From: Bradyrhizobium guangxiense
GTDB lineage: Bacteria; Pseudomonadota; Alphaproteobacteria; Rhizobiales; Xanthobacteraceae
Length of the DNA: 64,000 nucleotides
Assembly (NCBI RefSeq): GCF_004114915.1
Contig: NZ_CP022220.1
Location: forward strand, 915,174-979,173
Direction of reading: 5' to 3'
Shown here piece after piece: positions 9,135-17,241 of this stretch. The notes under the pieces are model-generated. The model made no database searches. It was not told the origin of the DNA and saw only the letters and a program-made list of their open reading frames with translations. The position numbers were made by a program, and so were the translations under genes. Positions within the stretch are counted from its first letter, which is position 1. Each line of letters starts with the position of its first letter.

Positions 9135-9662
9135 TTAGAGTGCGTCGATGGCAGTTTCGATAGGGAGGAAAAATGTTCGGGACCCAATCGGACTTTCTAT
9201 GAATTCCGCTTCTTTCCAAAAAGCGGCAGCCTTCTCATCGATCGCGTGTACCAGGATGGCGCGAATACCGATCGTTTCAGATGCGTGAACGATTTGGTGG
9301 AGGGCATGTTGAAGCAGGTCTTGGCCGAGCCCCTTGCCCTTGTAGGTAAGATCTCGCGCCAAGCGGCCTATAATGGCTACAGGTACGGGATTTGGGAGTC
9401 CGTGCCTTTTTATGGGCGGCTTGGGAATTGCAGCCCTCTCAACACTTCCAGAGGCGATGCAGTAGTAGCCTACGACCGAATTGCCCTCGCAAACAACATA
9501 GGTGCGAGCAGTCTTGCCCTCGCTGTCGAGGGCGCGATTCTTCAACCAATCGGTCAGGGCTTCATTACCGCAATCAAAGCGGCTAAAGTCATGCGTCGGC
9601 TTGAGAAGCGTGGGGGAGGTTATGCCCGCACGCTTCCTCGGATGTTCGATTACTTCTGCCAA
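9135..9662 (-). CDS. GNAT-family acetyltransferase toxin (TacT/AtaT-like)
   Basis: A 175-residue GNAT protein of the kind paired with DUF1778 antitoxins; known members acetylate aminoacyl-tRNA and block translation. Recognisable features are the N-terminal FDCGNEALTDWLKNRA segment, the acetyl-CoA region near GRLARDLTYKGKGLGQDLL and the C-terminal FWKEAEFIESP stretch. Its start overlaps the antitoxin end by 13 bases, so the two are translationally coupled. It lies next to an integrase remnant, consistent with an island-borne module. Toxicity and target tRNA are inference from the family. Confidence 0.85.
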   Translation of the reverse strand: MAEVIEHPRKRAGITSPTLLKPTHDFSRFDCGNEALTDWLKNRALDSEGKTARTYVVCEGNSVVGYYCIASGSVERAAIPKPPIKRHGLPNPVPVAIIGRLARDLTYKGKGLGQDLLQHALHQIVHASETIGIRAILVHAIDEKAAAFWKEAEFIESPIGSRTFFLPIETAIDAL

Positions 9663-9964
9663 AGCGGCTTACGCTTCATCAGTGCCTTCAACTTGGTCCC
9701 GGCCGGAGGCGGGTTATCAAGTGCATTCAAGAAGGCATCGTGCTTCTCTGGATCAAGGACAAATAACCTTTGGTCCAAAAGCACATCGATGGCATGTTGC
9801 CGCGCACTATCCAGCATGAATTCGCTAAGCGTCTTGCCCACCGCCACTGCAGCGGTATCGATCAAGTGCTTTACCTGTGCGGTAGCGCGAATGTGGATAT
9901 TGGTTTCGCTCCGGACGCGGCGCGACCTTACTCGCGCCGCAGGGCGCTGTAGTGCTGCTTCCAT
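9650..9964 (-). CDS. DUF1778 ribbon-helix-helix antitoxin (TacA-like)
   Basis: A 104-residue DUF1778 protein. The ribbon-helix-helix DNA-binding part is TNIHIRATAQVKHLIDTAA followed by GKTLSEFMLDSARQHA; the C-terminal tail (FLNALDNPPPAGTKLKALM) is the usual toxin-neutralising segment. GAGGAG lies eight bases before the start at 9964. It precedes and overlaps the GNAT toxin gene, the normal order. The promoter carries a GTGTACAC palindrome that could be its own operator. The N-terminus is unusually Arg-rich (RPAARVRSRRVRS). Confidence 0.87.
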   Translation of the reverse strand: MEAALQRPAARVRSRRVRSETNIHIRATAQVKHLIDTAAVAVGKTLSEFMLDSARQHAIDVLLDQRLFVLDPEKHDAFLNALDNPPPAGTKLKALMKRKPLWQK

Positions 9965-10006
9965 TGCGGTTACTCCTCACTTCTTATGAAGCGTTATATT
10001 GCATTC

Positions 10007-10014
10007 GTGTACAC
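10007..10014. promoter_or_regulatory. GTGTACAC palindrome, candidate antitoxin operator
   Basis: An 8-bp perfect palindrome embedded in CATTC-GTGTACAC-AATG-like flanks, 43 bases upstream of the DUF1778 antitoxin start. Autorepression through such sites is known for this toxin-antitoxin family; binding here is inference. Confidence 0.4.
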
Positions 10015-10315
10015 AATGTCAACACGGTTCGAATGGTTCCGAAGAAACTATCCAAAAAAGGGCCGAAGAGGACATAAGTGACCAATGGATCAACCGAAAC
10101 GTTCACATAACCCAACTTAACTCCCCAAGTCGATTCTCAACGGGCGAGGTCCCTGGCAACGGTCGGAAAACCAAAAGCGGAAAAAACCCAGCTGCGGTCG
10201 AGCGGGGTCGCCGCTTGCTTGGTCAATGCCAAACTAAGCCGCTGTCGGCGTCTCAAATGATTGGACATCCCGGCGCAGATGTCGTCGATCGGCGACATTC
10301 TAAAATGTTGTCAAA

Positions 10316-10373
10316 CGCTGACATTTCCGATTGTCAGCGAACGGCGACACGGTAATGTAAGCGATCGCTGACA
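10316..10373. promoter_or_regulatory. HipB-type operator repeats CGCTGACA/TGTCAGCG
   Basis: A perfect inverted repeat CGCTGACA (10316-10323) and TGTCAGCG (10332-10339) is followed by another half-site CGCTGACA at 10366-10373, ending 13 bases before the hipB start. Related GACAT-like half-sites lie around 10292-10310. This is the expected arrangement for autoregulation by HipB. The rest of 10020-10315 shows no gene. Confidence 0.6.
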
Positions 10374-10385
10374 TTTGGATGTTCC

Positions 10386-10673
10386 ATGCTCACACGTACC
10401 GCAGCCGATCTTGGCGCCGTCATCCGCGACCGGCGCAAGCGCCTCAAGCTCGATCAGTCGACGCTAGCTAAACAGGTTGGTGTCAGTCGCCAATGGATCA
10501 TCGAAGTCGAGCATGGCCACCAGCGCGCAGAACTCGGGCTCATCCTTCGCGTCCTTGATGCTCTCGGCATCAAGCTCGATGCAGACAGCAATCTCTCCTC
10601 GGGCCACGCCGCCCCGAAGTCCGCCGTCGATCTGGATGCCATTGTGGCGAAAGCCAAGAAAGGAAAGCCATAA
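10386..10673 (+). CDS. hipB: HipB-like XRE-family antitoxin (first copy)
   Basis: A 95-residue helix-turn-helix protein: LGAVIRDRRKRLKLDQSTLAKQVGVSRQWIIEVEHG is a canonical XRE domain, and the C-terminal part (DLDAIVAKAKKGKP) is like the flexible tail of HipB. The stop overlaps the start of a hipA-like frame (TAATG), the usual hipBA coupling, but that hipA is destroyed after about 20 codons. The antitoxin and its operators appear intact, so it is an orphan antitoxin. It may still repress its own promoter or cross-regulate other loci; that is inference. Confidence 0.82.
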   Translation: MLTRTAADLGAVIRDRRKRLKLDQSTLAKQVGVSRQWIIEVEHGHQRAELGLILRVLDALGIKLDADSNLSSGHAAPKSAVDLDAIVAKAKKGKP

Positions 10674-10742
10674 TGGCCGAGCTCATTGCACTCCTTGAAC
10701 GAAGTCGGTCGCGTCCGTAGTGATGCACGCGGCCGGCTGATC
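10673..10742 (+). pseudogene. hipA: hipA toxin, N-terminal fragment (first copy)
   Basis: Directly coupled to hipB, the sequence encodes MAELIALL, then after a frameshift NEVGRVRSDARGRL, which matches the expected HipA N-terminus (LxGxxVGxVxxDxxGRL). After about position 10740 the plus-strand match stops and the minus strand begins to encode the C-terminal half of another HipA. The junction therefore looks like a deletion or recombination between two convergent hipA genes. Confidence 0.65.
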
Positions 10743-11633
10743 GTCGACGTTGGAAATCAGTGCATTGAACGTCATGCGTCGAAAAAGTTCTTTCGCATCC
10801 TTTCCCGGCTCCTCCGTGACCCGGCGCATCTCTTCCGCCATCAACACATAGGACCAGCGATCGCGCATCTCGACGGCTTCATCAGCTCGCAAACCGGTTA
10901 GCCCGCTGATCATCCGCGAACGCAAATATCCCTTGCCCGTCTACGTGCGATCAAAGCGCTTGACGAGAAGAACGTCCTTCGCTGCAAACCTTGGCCAACT
11001 CGAGCATCGCGCGTTCGACGCGAGTGTTGTTCCAGCGGTCGTCCGGACGATTGAACTTTGCGATCCAGAATCCGTGGTCATCTTCGACGACAGCTTTCGG
11101 ACGGGCTCCGCCCATGGAGGTGCCGAGCAGCATCCAGTCTCGAACCTGGGCGCCTTCCTCGGTTTTACATCTTCCTAGAGCATCAAGGCTTCGGCGATTT
11201 CCTGAAGCTTTGCAAGTTCGAGCGTCTTGTTGAATTTGCGACGTGGTGCCGGAGGTTGTTGACCAAGTCCAAACCAAGCGCCCCTACGCCGTCGTCGGCT
11301 GAATTCAGCAGATAGTCGAGTTCGCCAAGCTGGGGAACCCCGGCATGCTTCTCGATGACGCGGCGACCCCAATAGTCCGAGCTTGCATCGCGTAACGCGC
11401 CAAAGACCGCCATTCAGTCGGCCTGTTTCGTAAGTCTCATCCGATAATTCAAGCTCGATAGGATCAATCGCGACCGCATCTCCGTTTGAGAGGTACAACT
11501 TGCCGTAGACGAAGCGAGCCAATGCATTGCCACGGCGATCCTTAGCGAGCTAGAATCGGGCCGGCGGTTATCGGTTCGGTCTGACACGGCAGCGTGATGT
11601 AGACGAAGCATTCGGTGTTGCTTTAGAAGTCAT
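10735..11633 (-). pseudogene. hipA: hipA toxin, frameshifted and truncated (second copy)
   Basis: On the minus strand HipA-like segments follow in order but in different frames. CFVYITLPCQTEPITAG near 11600 is followed by RFVYGKLYL near 11515. FGALRDASSDYWGRRVIEKHAG then GELDYLL lie near 11405-11310. FGLGQQPPAPRRKFNKTLELAKLQEIAEAL lies near 11270-11185. LLGTSMGGARPKAVVEDDHGFWIAKFNRPDDRWN lies near 11130-11030. MISGLTGLRADE and ELFRRMTFNALISNVDDQP lie near 10910-10740. HipA is a Ser/Thr kinase; the GTSMGGARPK and NALISNxDDHP-type segments are its kinase landmarks. Multiple frameshifts and loss of the true C-terminus make it inactive. The ATG at 11633 overlaps the upstream hipB by 11 bases. Confidence 0.75.
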
Positions 11634-11964
11634 TGTCGAGCCCTCCGGACTTGCGCGCCCGCTTGCGTTCCCGCGTCGCTTGCAGAGCAATCCCTTCCCT
11701 GTCCTTTGAGGGGTCAGCGAGTTCTTCGAGGGGCTGGAGCATATCGTAGAGCCACAGCAGCCCGGCATACACCACGATACCCGTCGATGCTTTGCCCTTT
11801 TCGGCGTCCATAACAGCGCGCACGCCCGTTCCAATTCTGCTGGCTGCGTCCTGCATGGTCATGTTGCGGCGGATGCGTGCAGTACGCAGATCCGCTCCCA
11901 ATTGCGTGAGCGTCCGTGACACCGGGTAAGGGGGCGCCTTTTGAAGTTTGTTGGTTGCTACCAT
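11623..11964 (-). CDS. hipB: HipB-like XRE-family antitoxin (second copy)
   Basis: A 113-residue XRE protein (LTQLGADLRTARIRRNMTMQDAASRIGTGVRAVMDAEKG is the helix-turn-helix). It is of the type that precedes hipA in proteobacterial hipBA operons. The frame is open to 12033, but starting there would place an 18-bp palindromic operator inside the gene, so I prefer the ATG at 11964. It ends DNDF and overlaps the broken hipA. The Arg/Lys-rich tail is typical. With its toxin inactive it is an orphan, facing the first hipBA module head-on. Confidence 0.75.
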   Translation of the reverse strand: MVATNKLQKAPPYPVSRTLTQLGADLRTARIRRNMTMQDAASRIGTGVRAVMDAEKGKASTGIVVYAGLLWLYDMLQPLEELADPSKDREGIALQATRERKRARKSGGLDNDF

Positions 11965-11991
11965 GCTCTTGAAGGCCATTAAGCAGATTAT

Positions 11992-12082
11992 TATGCTCTT
12001 AAGAGCATACAGCAATTTCCTGCAGTTTGCCATATTTTGCTTTTAAGAGCGCTTTATGTGCGATAATTTGCTCTCAAGAGCA
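11992..12082. promoter_or_regulatory. Triple HipB-type operator TGCTCTTAAGAGCA
   Basis: Three copies of one palindrome lie upstream of the second hipB. There is a perfect 18-bp TATGCTCTTAAGAGCATA at 11992-12009, a one-mismatch GCTTTTAAGAGC at 12039-12050, and TGCTCT-CA-AGAGCA at 12069-12082. A further half-site TGCTCTT occurs at 11964-11970, over the start codon. Spacing near 30-45 bases suggests cooperative binding. Confidence 0.65.
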
Positions 12083-12270
12083 CTTATTCCATTTTCTAGT
12101 GCCGTAAATATATCAACGGGATATGTAACCAAAATATGCAGCTATTAGTTGTGAAAGTTCCTATGATAATCTATTTGGGAAGCTCTTTGACTCGTCAGGG
12201 GCAGCCATTTGGGACCAGCACCGAGGGTGCCGCCAGTCACGACTAACCAGGCGGGTCGGAATCCAGAAAC

Positions 12271-12450
12271 ATGTCTGGAGCCAACAACGAACAGCTTCGT
12301 CCGCCGCCGAGCTGGGACAAATTCGAGGAAATCTGCGCGGATCATTTTTCGCGCATCTGCAAGGACAACCAACACGACCGTGCCGGGCAAGGCAACTCGG
12401 CGTCGATGACTACGGCAAGGATAGCGGAGCTGATGCGAGATGAAGCGTGA
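12271..12450 (+). pseudogene. Possible remnant of a restriction-endonuclease-like N-terminal domain
   Basis: A 59-codon frame contains LRPPPSWDKFEEICADHFSR and then RICKDNQ. It resembles the first helices of nuclease-fold/NTPase defence-type proteins (pattern LPxPxxWxxFExxCxxLFxxxWKD). In another frame just after, GVDDYGKDSGAD matches the GVDIYG motif of the same family. The frame then closes. The wider 12083-13062 region holds no intact gene; a minus-strand open frame (12145-12906) has no recognisable features. Assignment is tentative. Confidence 0.35.
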
Positions 12451-13062
12451 GTTGACCTCCGAGATCGTCACGCGCGTTGTCAAGGAGGTGCGAAGCACTA
12501 ATGTTGTTGCTGGTCCCAGCCCTGCGCAGGCACCGACCGGTCGGTCTGATCCACTGGACAACGGCTGACGGAAGCGCTCGAGCGCGACTACGCTGCGCGT
12601 TGCGAACCCCTTCTCCAGCAATCGGTCTTTCCCGAACTCCACAAACGAGACGAGCTCCCGCCGCTCCTTCCGATTTGCTGGAAACGAAAGGCAGGCCGCG
12701 TACGCTTCTCCCGGCACAGACGCTCGCGTCCGTGAATCAGTCGCAGAGATCCAGGCTTCGCCATCGTCTCCGGATCTCTCGCGAAATACGGCCTTGCTGA
12801 CTTTGTCGCGTGACAGATTGGCCCTCCCAGGCTTGTCACCGTACGCATCAAGACTCTGGAGAAGAGGCTGCTTAGATGGGCACGGAACGGGAGGAACTCT
12901 TCTCACACGATGATCAAGAAGGGGGCGTCGGGCACGCCGCCGCCGCAGCAGGCAGCCGCGGGCGGAGGACTAATGCTCCCTTAAAGCTGGATTGCCCAAA
13001 CGGTAATTCGGCTGTCACCCCATAGTCGCTAATCCTACCAAATCCTGAATTTGGAGGAGCGG

Positions 13063-15126
13063 ATGCGTTTAGGCGCCGATATTGGGGGAACTTTCACAGA
13101 TATCGTCCTGGTCGACGATGAGACCGGTTTATTTCGGCTCGGTAAGGTCCTGACAACTCCAGATCAGCCTGACAATGGCGTAATCAATGGAATTAAGCAG
13201 GTCATCAACGGTGATGCAGGCCAAGTTTCGCATGTTGTGCATGGGACGACGCTTTTCACCAACGCGCTGATCGAGAGAAAGGGGGCGCTGACCGCTCTCG
13301 TCACGACCCGCGGATTCCGCGATGCCGTCGAAATTGCGCGCGAGCACCGCTACGACATGTACGACCTTCGGCTGCGTCGTCCCGCCCCGATTGCCCGGCG
13401 GCGTCACCGGTTTGAGATTGCCGAGCGAATTCTGTCGGATGGAACAATCCGCCAGGCCCCCAACGAAGACGACGTCGCGCGCATCGCCGAGGAGATGCGC
13501 AGAATAGGCATCGAAGCGGTTGCCGTCAGTCTCATCAACGCCTACGTTTGTCCGGATCACGAGCGCATCGTTGGCCGCATCCTACGGGAAAAGCTCCCCG
13601 GCGTTGCGATAACTCTCTCCAGCGACATCTCCCCGGAAATCAGGGAATTCGAGCGTTCGACGACGGCGCTCTGCAATGTCTATGTCAAGAGCATCGCCGA
13701 GAAATATCTGACGCGGCTCGAAGCGCGTACGCGCGACGAGCTCAGCGATGCAGCCGGTCTTTATGTGATGCAATCGAATGGCGGTCTGCTCACCGCCAGC
13801 CAAGCCATCGAAGCGCCGATCCGTCTTGTTGAGTCGGGACCTGCGGCCGGCGCGTTGGCTGCGGCACATTATGCCAAGTCACTCGGACTTTCAGACGTGC
13901 TCTCTTTTGACATGGGCGGCACCACCGCCAAGGCCTGCCTCATCGTCGATGGCGAGCCTCTGCTGGCCCCGGAATTCGAGGTCGATCGGCAATATCAGTT
14001 CAAGAAAGGCAGCGGTCTCCCAGTCAAGGTGCCCGTCATCGAAATGATCGAGATCGGCACGGGCGGCGGTTCGATCGCGCAGATCGATGCACTCGGCCGC
14101 CTCAAGGTCGGGCCGCATAGCGCCGGATCCGTGCCAGGACCTGCCTGCTACGGGGCGGGCGGGGAACGACCAACGGTCACTGATGCCGATCTGCTGCTCG
14201 GTTACCTCAATGCAGGCTTCTTCCTCGGCGGAGATATGAAGCTCGACAAGACCGCCGCAGAACGTGCCATTAACGAACAAGTCGGGGCCTCGCTTGATCT
14301 CGACACGATAGCCGCAGCCTGGGGAATCCATCAACTGGCAAACGAAGCAATGGCTTCTGCTGCACGCATCCACGCCATCGAGCGGGGGCGCACCATTTCC
14401 CAGTTTCCGATGTTTGCGTTTGGTGGCGCGGGGCCGGTTCACGCCTACGGCGTCGCGCGCGTCCTGAAGTTGCCGAAGATCATCTATCCGTTCGGTGCGG
14501 GCGTCATGTCGGCCGTCGGCTTCCTCACCGCGCCACTGGCATTTGACTTTGTGCGATCAAGCCCGGCACGGCTGGAACAACTGGATTGGGGCGCAGTCAA
14601 TCGGTCTCTCAAAGAAATGGAGGAGGAGGGGCGAAGCCGTCTTGCTCATTCAATGGGTGATCGAGAGGTCTCGTTCCGTCGCTGGGCCGATATGCGCTAC
14701 CGCAAGCAAGGCTTTGACATCCGTGTGCCGATTCCCTCCGGTAAACTTGGGCCAGACAGCATCGCGGAAATCACCGCTTCGTTCGAGCGGGTCTACACCG
14801 AACTCTACGGACATACCGTACCCAACACGCCAATCGACGTGATGTCATGGCGAGTGGTCGCATCGGGGCCCAAGCCTGACTTCAAGCTACCGGTCAATAC
14901 GTCGAAGTCCGACGGTCCACTCAAGGGCTCCAGAAAGATCTACGTCCCTGACGCAGGACTCATCGACGTGCCGGTCTACGACCGTTATCGCCTTGGAGCC
15001 GGTGATCGCCTGCAGGGGCCAGCCATCATCGAAGAACGTGAATCGACCGTTGTTATCAACGGACCCGGCGAAATTAGCGTCGATCAGAACCGTAATCTCA
15101 TTGTCGATCTCGAGGTGGCCCGATGA
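13063..15126 (+). CDS. hyuA: Hydantoinase/oxoprolinase subunit A (HyuA)
   Basis: A 687-residue HyuA/5-oxoprolinase-type ATPase subunit. The N-terminus RLGADIGGTFTDIVLVD is the phosphate-1 motif of the actin-like ATPase fold; later signatures are HGTTLFTNALIERKG, VVESGPAAG-like LVESGPAAGALAA, LSFDMGGTTAKACL and FGGAGPVHAYG. With HyuB it opens a cyclic amide or performs ATP-dependent carboxylation of a ketone, depending on subfamily. The ATG at 13063 follows GGAGGAG; the TTG at 13051 would be inside that site. It overlaps hyuB by an ATGA. It is the first gene of an operon with an MFS carrier and an RraA-like aldolase; the substrate is unknown. Confidence 0.9.
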   Translation: MRLGADIGGTFTDIVLVDDETGLFRLGKVLTTPDQPDNGVINGIKQVINGDAGQVSHVVHGTTLFTNALIERKGALTALVTTRGFRDAVEIAREHRYDMYDLRLRRPAPIARRRHRFEIAERILSDGTIRQAPNEDDVARIAEEMRRIGIEAVAVSLINAYVCPDHERIVGRILREKLPGVAITLSSDISPEIREFERSTTALCNVYVKSIAEKYLTRLEARTRDELSDAAGLYVMQSNGGLLTASQAIEAPIRLVESGPAAGALAAAHYAKSLGLSDVLSFDMGGTTAKACLIVDGEPLLAPEFEVDRQYQFKKGSGLPVKVPVIEMIEIGTGGGSIAQIDALGRLKVGPHSAGSVPGPACYGAGGERPTVTDADLLLGYLNAGFFLGGDMKLDKTAAERAINEQVGASLDLDTIAAAWGIHQLANEAMASAARIHAIERGRTISQFPMFAFGGAGPVHAYGVARVLKLPKIIYPFGAGVMSAVGFLTAPLAFDFVRSSPARLEQLDWGAVNRSLKEMEEEGRSRLAHSMGDREVSFRRWADMRYRKQGFDIRVPIPSGKLGPDSIAEITASFERVYTELYGHTVPNTPIDVMSWRVVASGPKPDFKLPVNTSKSDGPLKGSRKIYVPDAGLIDVPVYDRYRLGAGDRLQGPAIIEERESTVVINGPGEISVDQNRNLIVDLEVAR

Positions 15127-16784
15127 GCGCCAAGGAACTGGACCCCATTACGCTCGATATCATGTGGGGGCGGCTCATTGCCGCCGTGAACGAGCAGGCC
15201 GCGGCCCTGATGCGTTCGTCCTTTACGTCCATCGTCCGGGACGCCGAAGACCTTTCTGCGTGCGTGTTCGATCGCCGCGGCCGGATGGTGGCCCAATCGG
15301 TCACGGGCTCGCCGGGGCACATCAATTCCATGGCGACAGGAATGGAACACATCTTGAAGACGTTTCCGCTGGATACGCTCCAGCCCGGGGACGTCATCAT
15401 CACGAATGATCCTTGGATTACGGTCTCTCAGCTTCACGACATCACGATTGCAACGCCCGTATTCCACAATGGGCGAGTCGTTGCGCTTTTTGCAAACTGC
15501 TGTCACGCGCTCGATATCGGCGGCAGGGGGCTGTCGTGTGATGCCCGCTCCGTCTATGAGGAGGGTCTCTTCATCCCGATCATGAAGTTGCATTCGAAAG
15601 GAGAACCCGTCGAAGCCGTTTATCGGCTGATCGCGGCCAACGTGCGGACCCCCGATGAAGTGATTGGCGATATTCATGCACAGATCACCGCGAACGAAGT
15701 CGGAGCAAAGCAGCTCAAGTCTTTCCTCGAAGAGTTCGATCTTGCGGATATCGAAGGGGTGGCAGACGCCATCGTCGCGCGCACCGAAAGGGCGATGAGA
15801 GCCGCCATTACGGCTCTGCCCAACGGATCGCATCCGTTCAAGATCACCATTGACGGGTTCGAAAAGCCGATCGAGATTCAGGCCAAGGTCACTATCAAGG
15901 ACGATGAGGTCATCGTCGACTATGAAGGGTCTTCCTCAACGGTTGATCTCGGTATCAACGTCGGTTTCAATTATACCGTTGCTTACACCACCTATGGCGT
16001 GAAGTGCGCAATTGCGCCAGACGTGCCCAATAACGCCGGTTCGTTCACGCCGATACGCACGATCGCCGCCGTCGGGTCAATCCTCAACGCTCAGCATCCT
16101 GCTGCCGTCGCTGGCCGTCATACGGTCGGTCACTTCCTCCCTTCAGCCATCATGGGCGCGTTGTCAGGTATCCTGCCGGATAAGGTGATGGCACCCGGCG
16201 CCGACAGTCTCTGGAATACGCATATCAGCGGCTTCGATAAGCGCGACAATCAGTTCTTCTCGTACACTTGGTTCTCTACCGGCGGAACTGGCGCCCTCAA
16301 GGGACTCGATGGCCTCTCGGCCACCTCCTATCCAAGCGGTGTCGCCGGTGTGCCCGTGGAAATCATCGAAGCTTTGACGCCTCTGGTCGTACGGCAAAGA
16401 GCGCTTCGACCTGACTCCGGCGGAGCCGGCGAACATCGTGGTGGCTTGGGCCAGACAATGGAAGTCGAGGTTCTGACCGAGAAGCCCTATCTCTTCTCAG
16501 GCATGTACGATCGATGTCACTATCCAGCACCAGGTTTGTACGATGGCAAATCCGGCGCGACCGGTTCGATCGCCAGTTCGAATGGCGAGGAGGTCCGCCC
16601 CAAGCTGAGCCGCATGTTGCCGCCAGATACGGTTTTAACGCTCTCGCTACCCGGCGGCGGCGGATTCGGTGACGTTAAACGTCGGGACCGGGAGGCGATC
16701 CTCAACGACGTGCTGGACGGTTACGTAACGCCGGAGGCGGCGAAACGTGACTACGGCTTTGAATACACTCCTCCTCACAAGTAG
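15123..16784 (+). CDS. hyuB: Hydantoinase/oxoprolinase subunit B (HyuB)
   Basis: A 553-residue HyuB-family protein, the partner of HyuA, translationally coupled through ATGA. It begins with the family hallmark LDPITLDIMWGRLIAAVNE and contains SVTGSPGHINSM, NDPWITVSQLHDI, metal-ligand-rich EGLFIPIMKL and the glycine-rich LPGGGGFGD near the C-terminus. Length is normal. The pair is cytoplasmic. Nothing unusual is seen. Confidence 0.9.
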   Translation: MSAKELDPITLDIMWGRLIAAVNEQAAALMRSSFTSIVRDAEDLSACVFDRRGRMVAQSVTGSPGHINSMATGMEHILKTFPLDTLQPGDVIITNDPWITVSQLHDITIATPVFHNGRVVALFANCCHALDIGGRGLSCDARSVYEEGLFIPIMKLHSKGEPVEAVYRLIAANVRTPDEVIGDIHAQITANEVGAKQLKSFLEEFDLADIEGVADAIVARTERAMRAAITALPNGSHPFKITIDGFEKPIEIQAKVTIKDDEVIVDYEGSSSTVDLGINVGFNYTVAYTTYGVKCAIAPDVPNNAGSFTPIRTIAAVGSILNAQHPAAVAGRHTVGHFLPSAIMGALSGILPDKVMAPGADSLWNTHISGFDKRDNQFFSYTWFSTGGTGALKGLDGLSATSYPSGVAGVPVEIIEALTPLVVRQRALRPDSGGAGEHRGGLGQTMEVEVLTEKPYLFSGMYDRCHYPAPGLYDGKSGATGSIASSNGEEVRPKLSRMLPPDTVLTLSLPGGGGFGDVKRRDREAILNDVLDGYVTPEAAKRDYGFEYTPPHK

Positions 16785-16798
16785 CAACGGAGCGCTTG

Positions 16799-17158
16799 AT
16801 GCCGATCCAATCCCGCTTTGTCCTGATTGCTTCAATGGACGTCGATCCTGCGCACGAAGATCTCTTCAACGAGGTGTACGATGGGGAACATGTCCCGCAT
16901 CTCCTGAAAGTGCCAGGGGTTCACAGCGTTACGCGCGTCAAAGGAGTTCCCTTCGCGTTCGCCATTGCCAACGGCATCAAGGATATGCCGGCGCCCAAGC
17001 CGATCTATACGGCCATTTATGAGATTGACCATCCGGACGTCTTGAAGAGCGCCGAATGGGCAAAGGCAGTCGAGGCGGGCAGATGGGCAAGCGAAGTGAG
17101 GCCGCATACCCGCAATAGGCACCACGCTGTCTATCAGAGGCAATCCACTAGCCCATAG
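16799..17158 (+). CDS. Small conserved protein, dimeric alpha/beta-barrel-like
   Basis: A 119-residue protein with LIASMDVDPAHEDLFNEVYDGEHVPHLLKVPGV, a pattern seen in dimeric ferredoxin-like (EthD/stress-responsive barrel) proteins of catabolic operons. Its ATG overlaps the region just after hyuB, and the MFS gene follows about 80 bases later. It could be a small isomerase or cyclase-like accessory enzyme of the HyuAB pathway; no catalytic residue can be assigned. The tail after residue 100 (RPHTRNRHHAVYQRQ) is basic and may be frameshifted relative to homologues. Confidence 0.6.
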   Translation: MPIQSRFVLIASMDVDPAHEDLFNEVYDGEHVPHLLKVPGVHSVTRVKGVPFAFAIANGIKDMPAPKPIYTAIYEIDHPDVLKSAEWAKAVEAGRWASEVRPHTRNRHHAVYQRQSTSP

Positions 17159-17241
17159 AGCACAATCACCAATCAAACGTCGTGACGCTTGCCGGGGCGC
17201 CAACGACGGGCAGATCAAATGATAACGCGCAGGAGATAGGG

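Noticed and set aside
12145..12906. 253-codon minus-strand frame in the accessory gap
   Set aside because: No ribosome site, no motif, and a partial homology on the other strand suggests decayed DNA.
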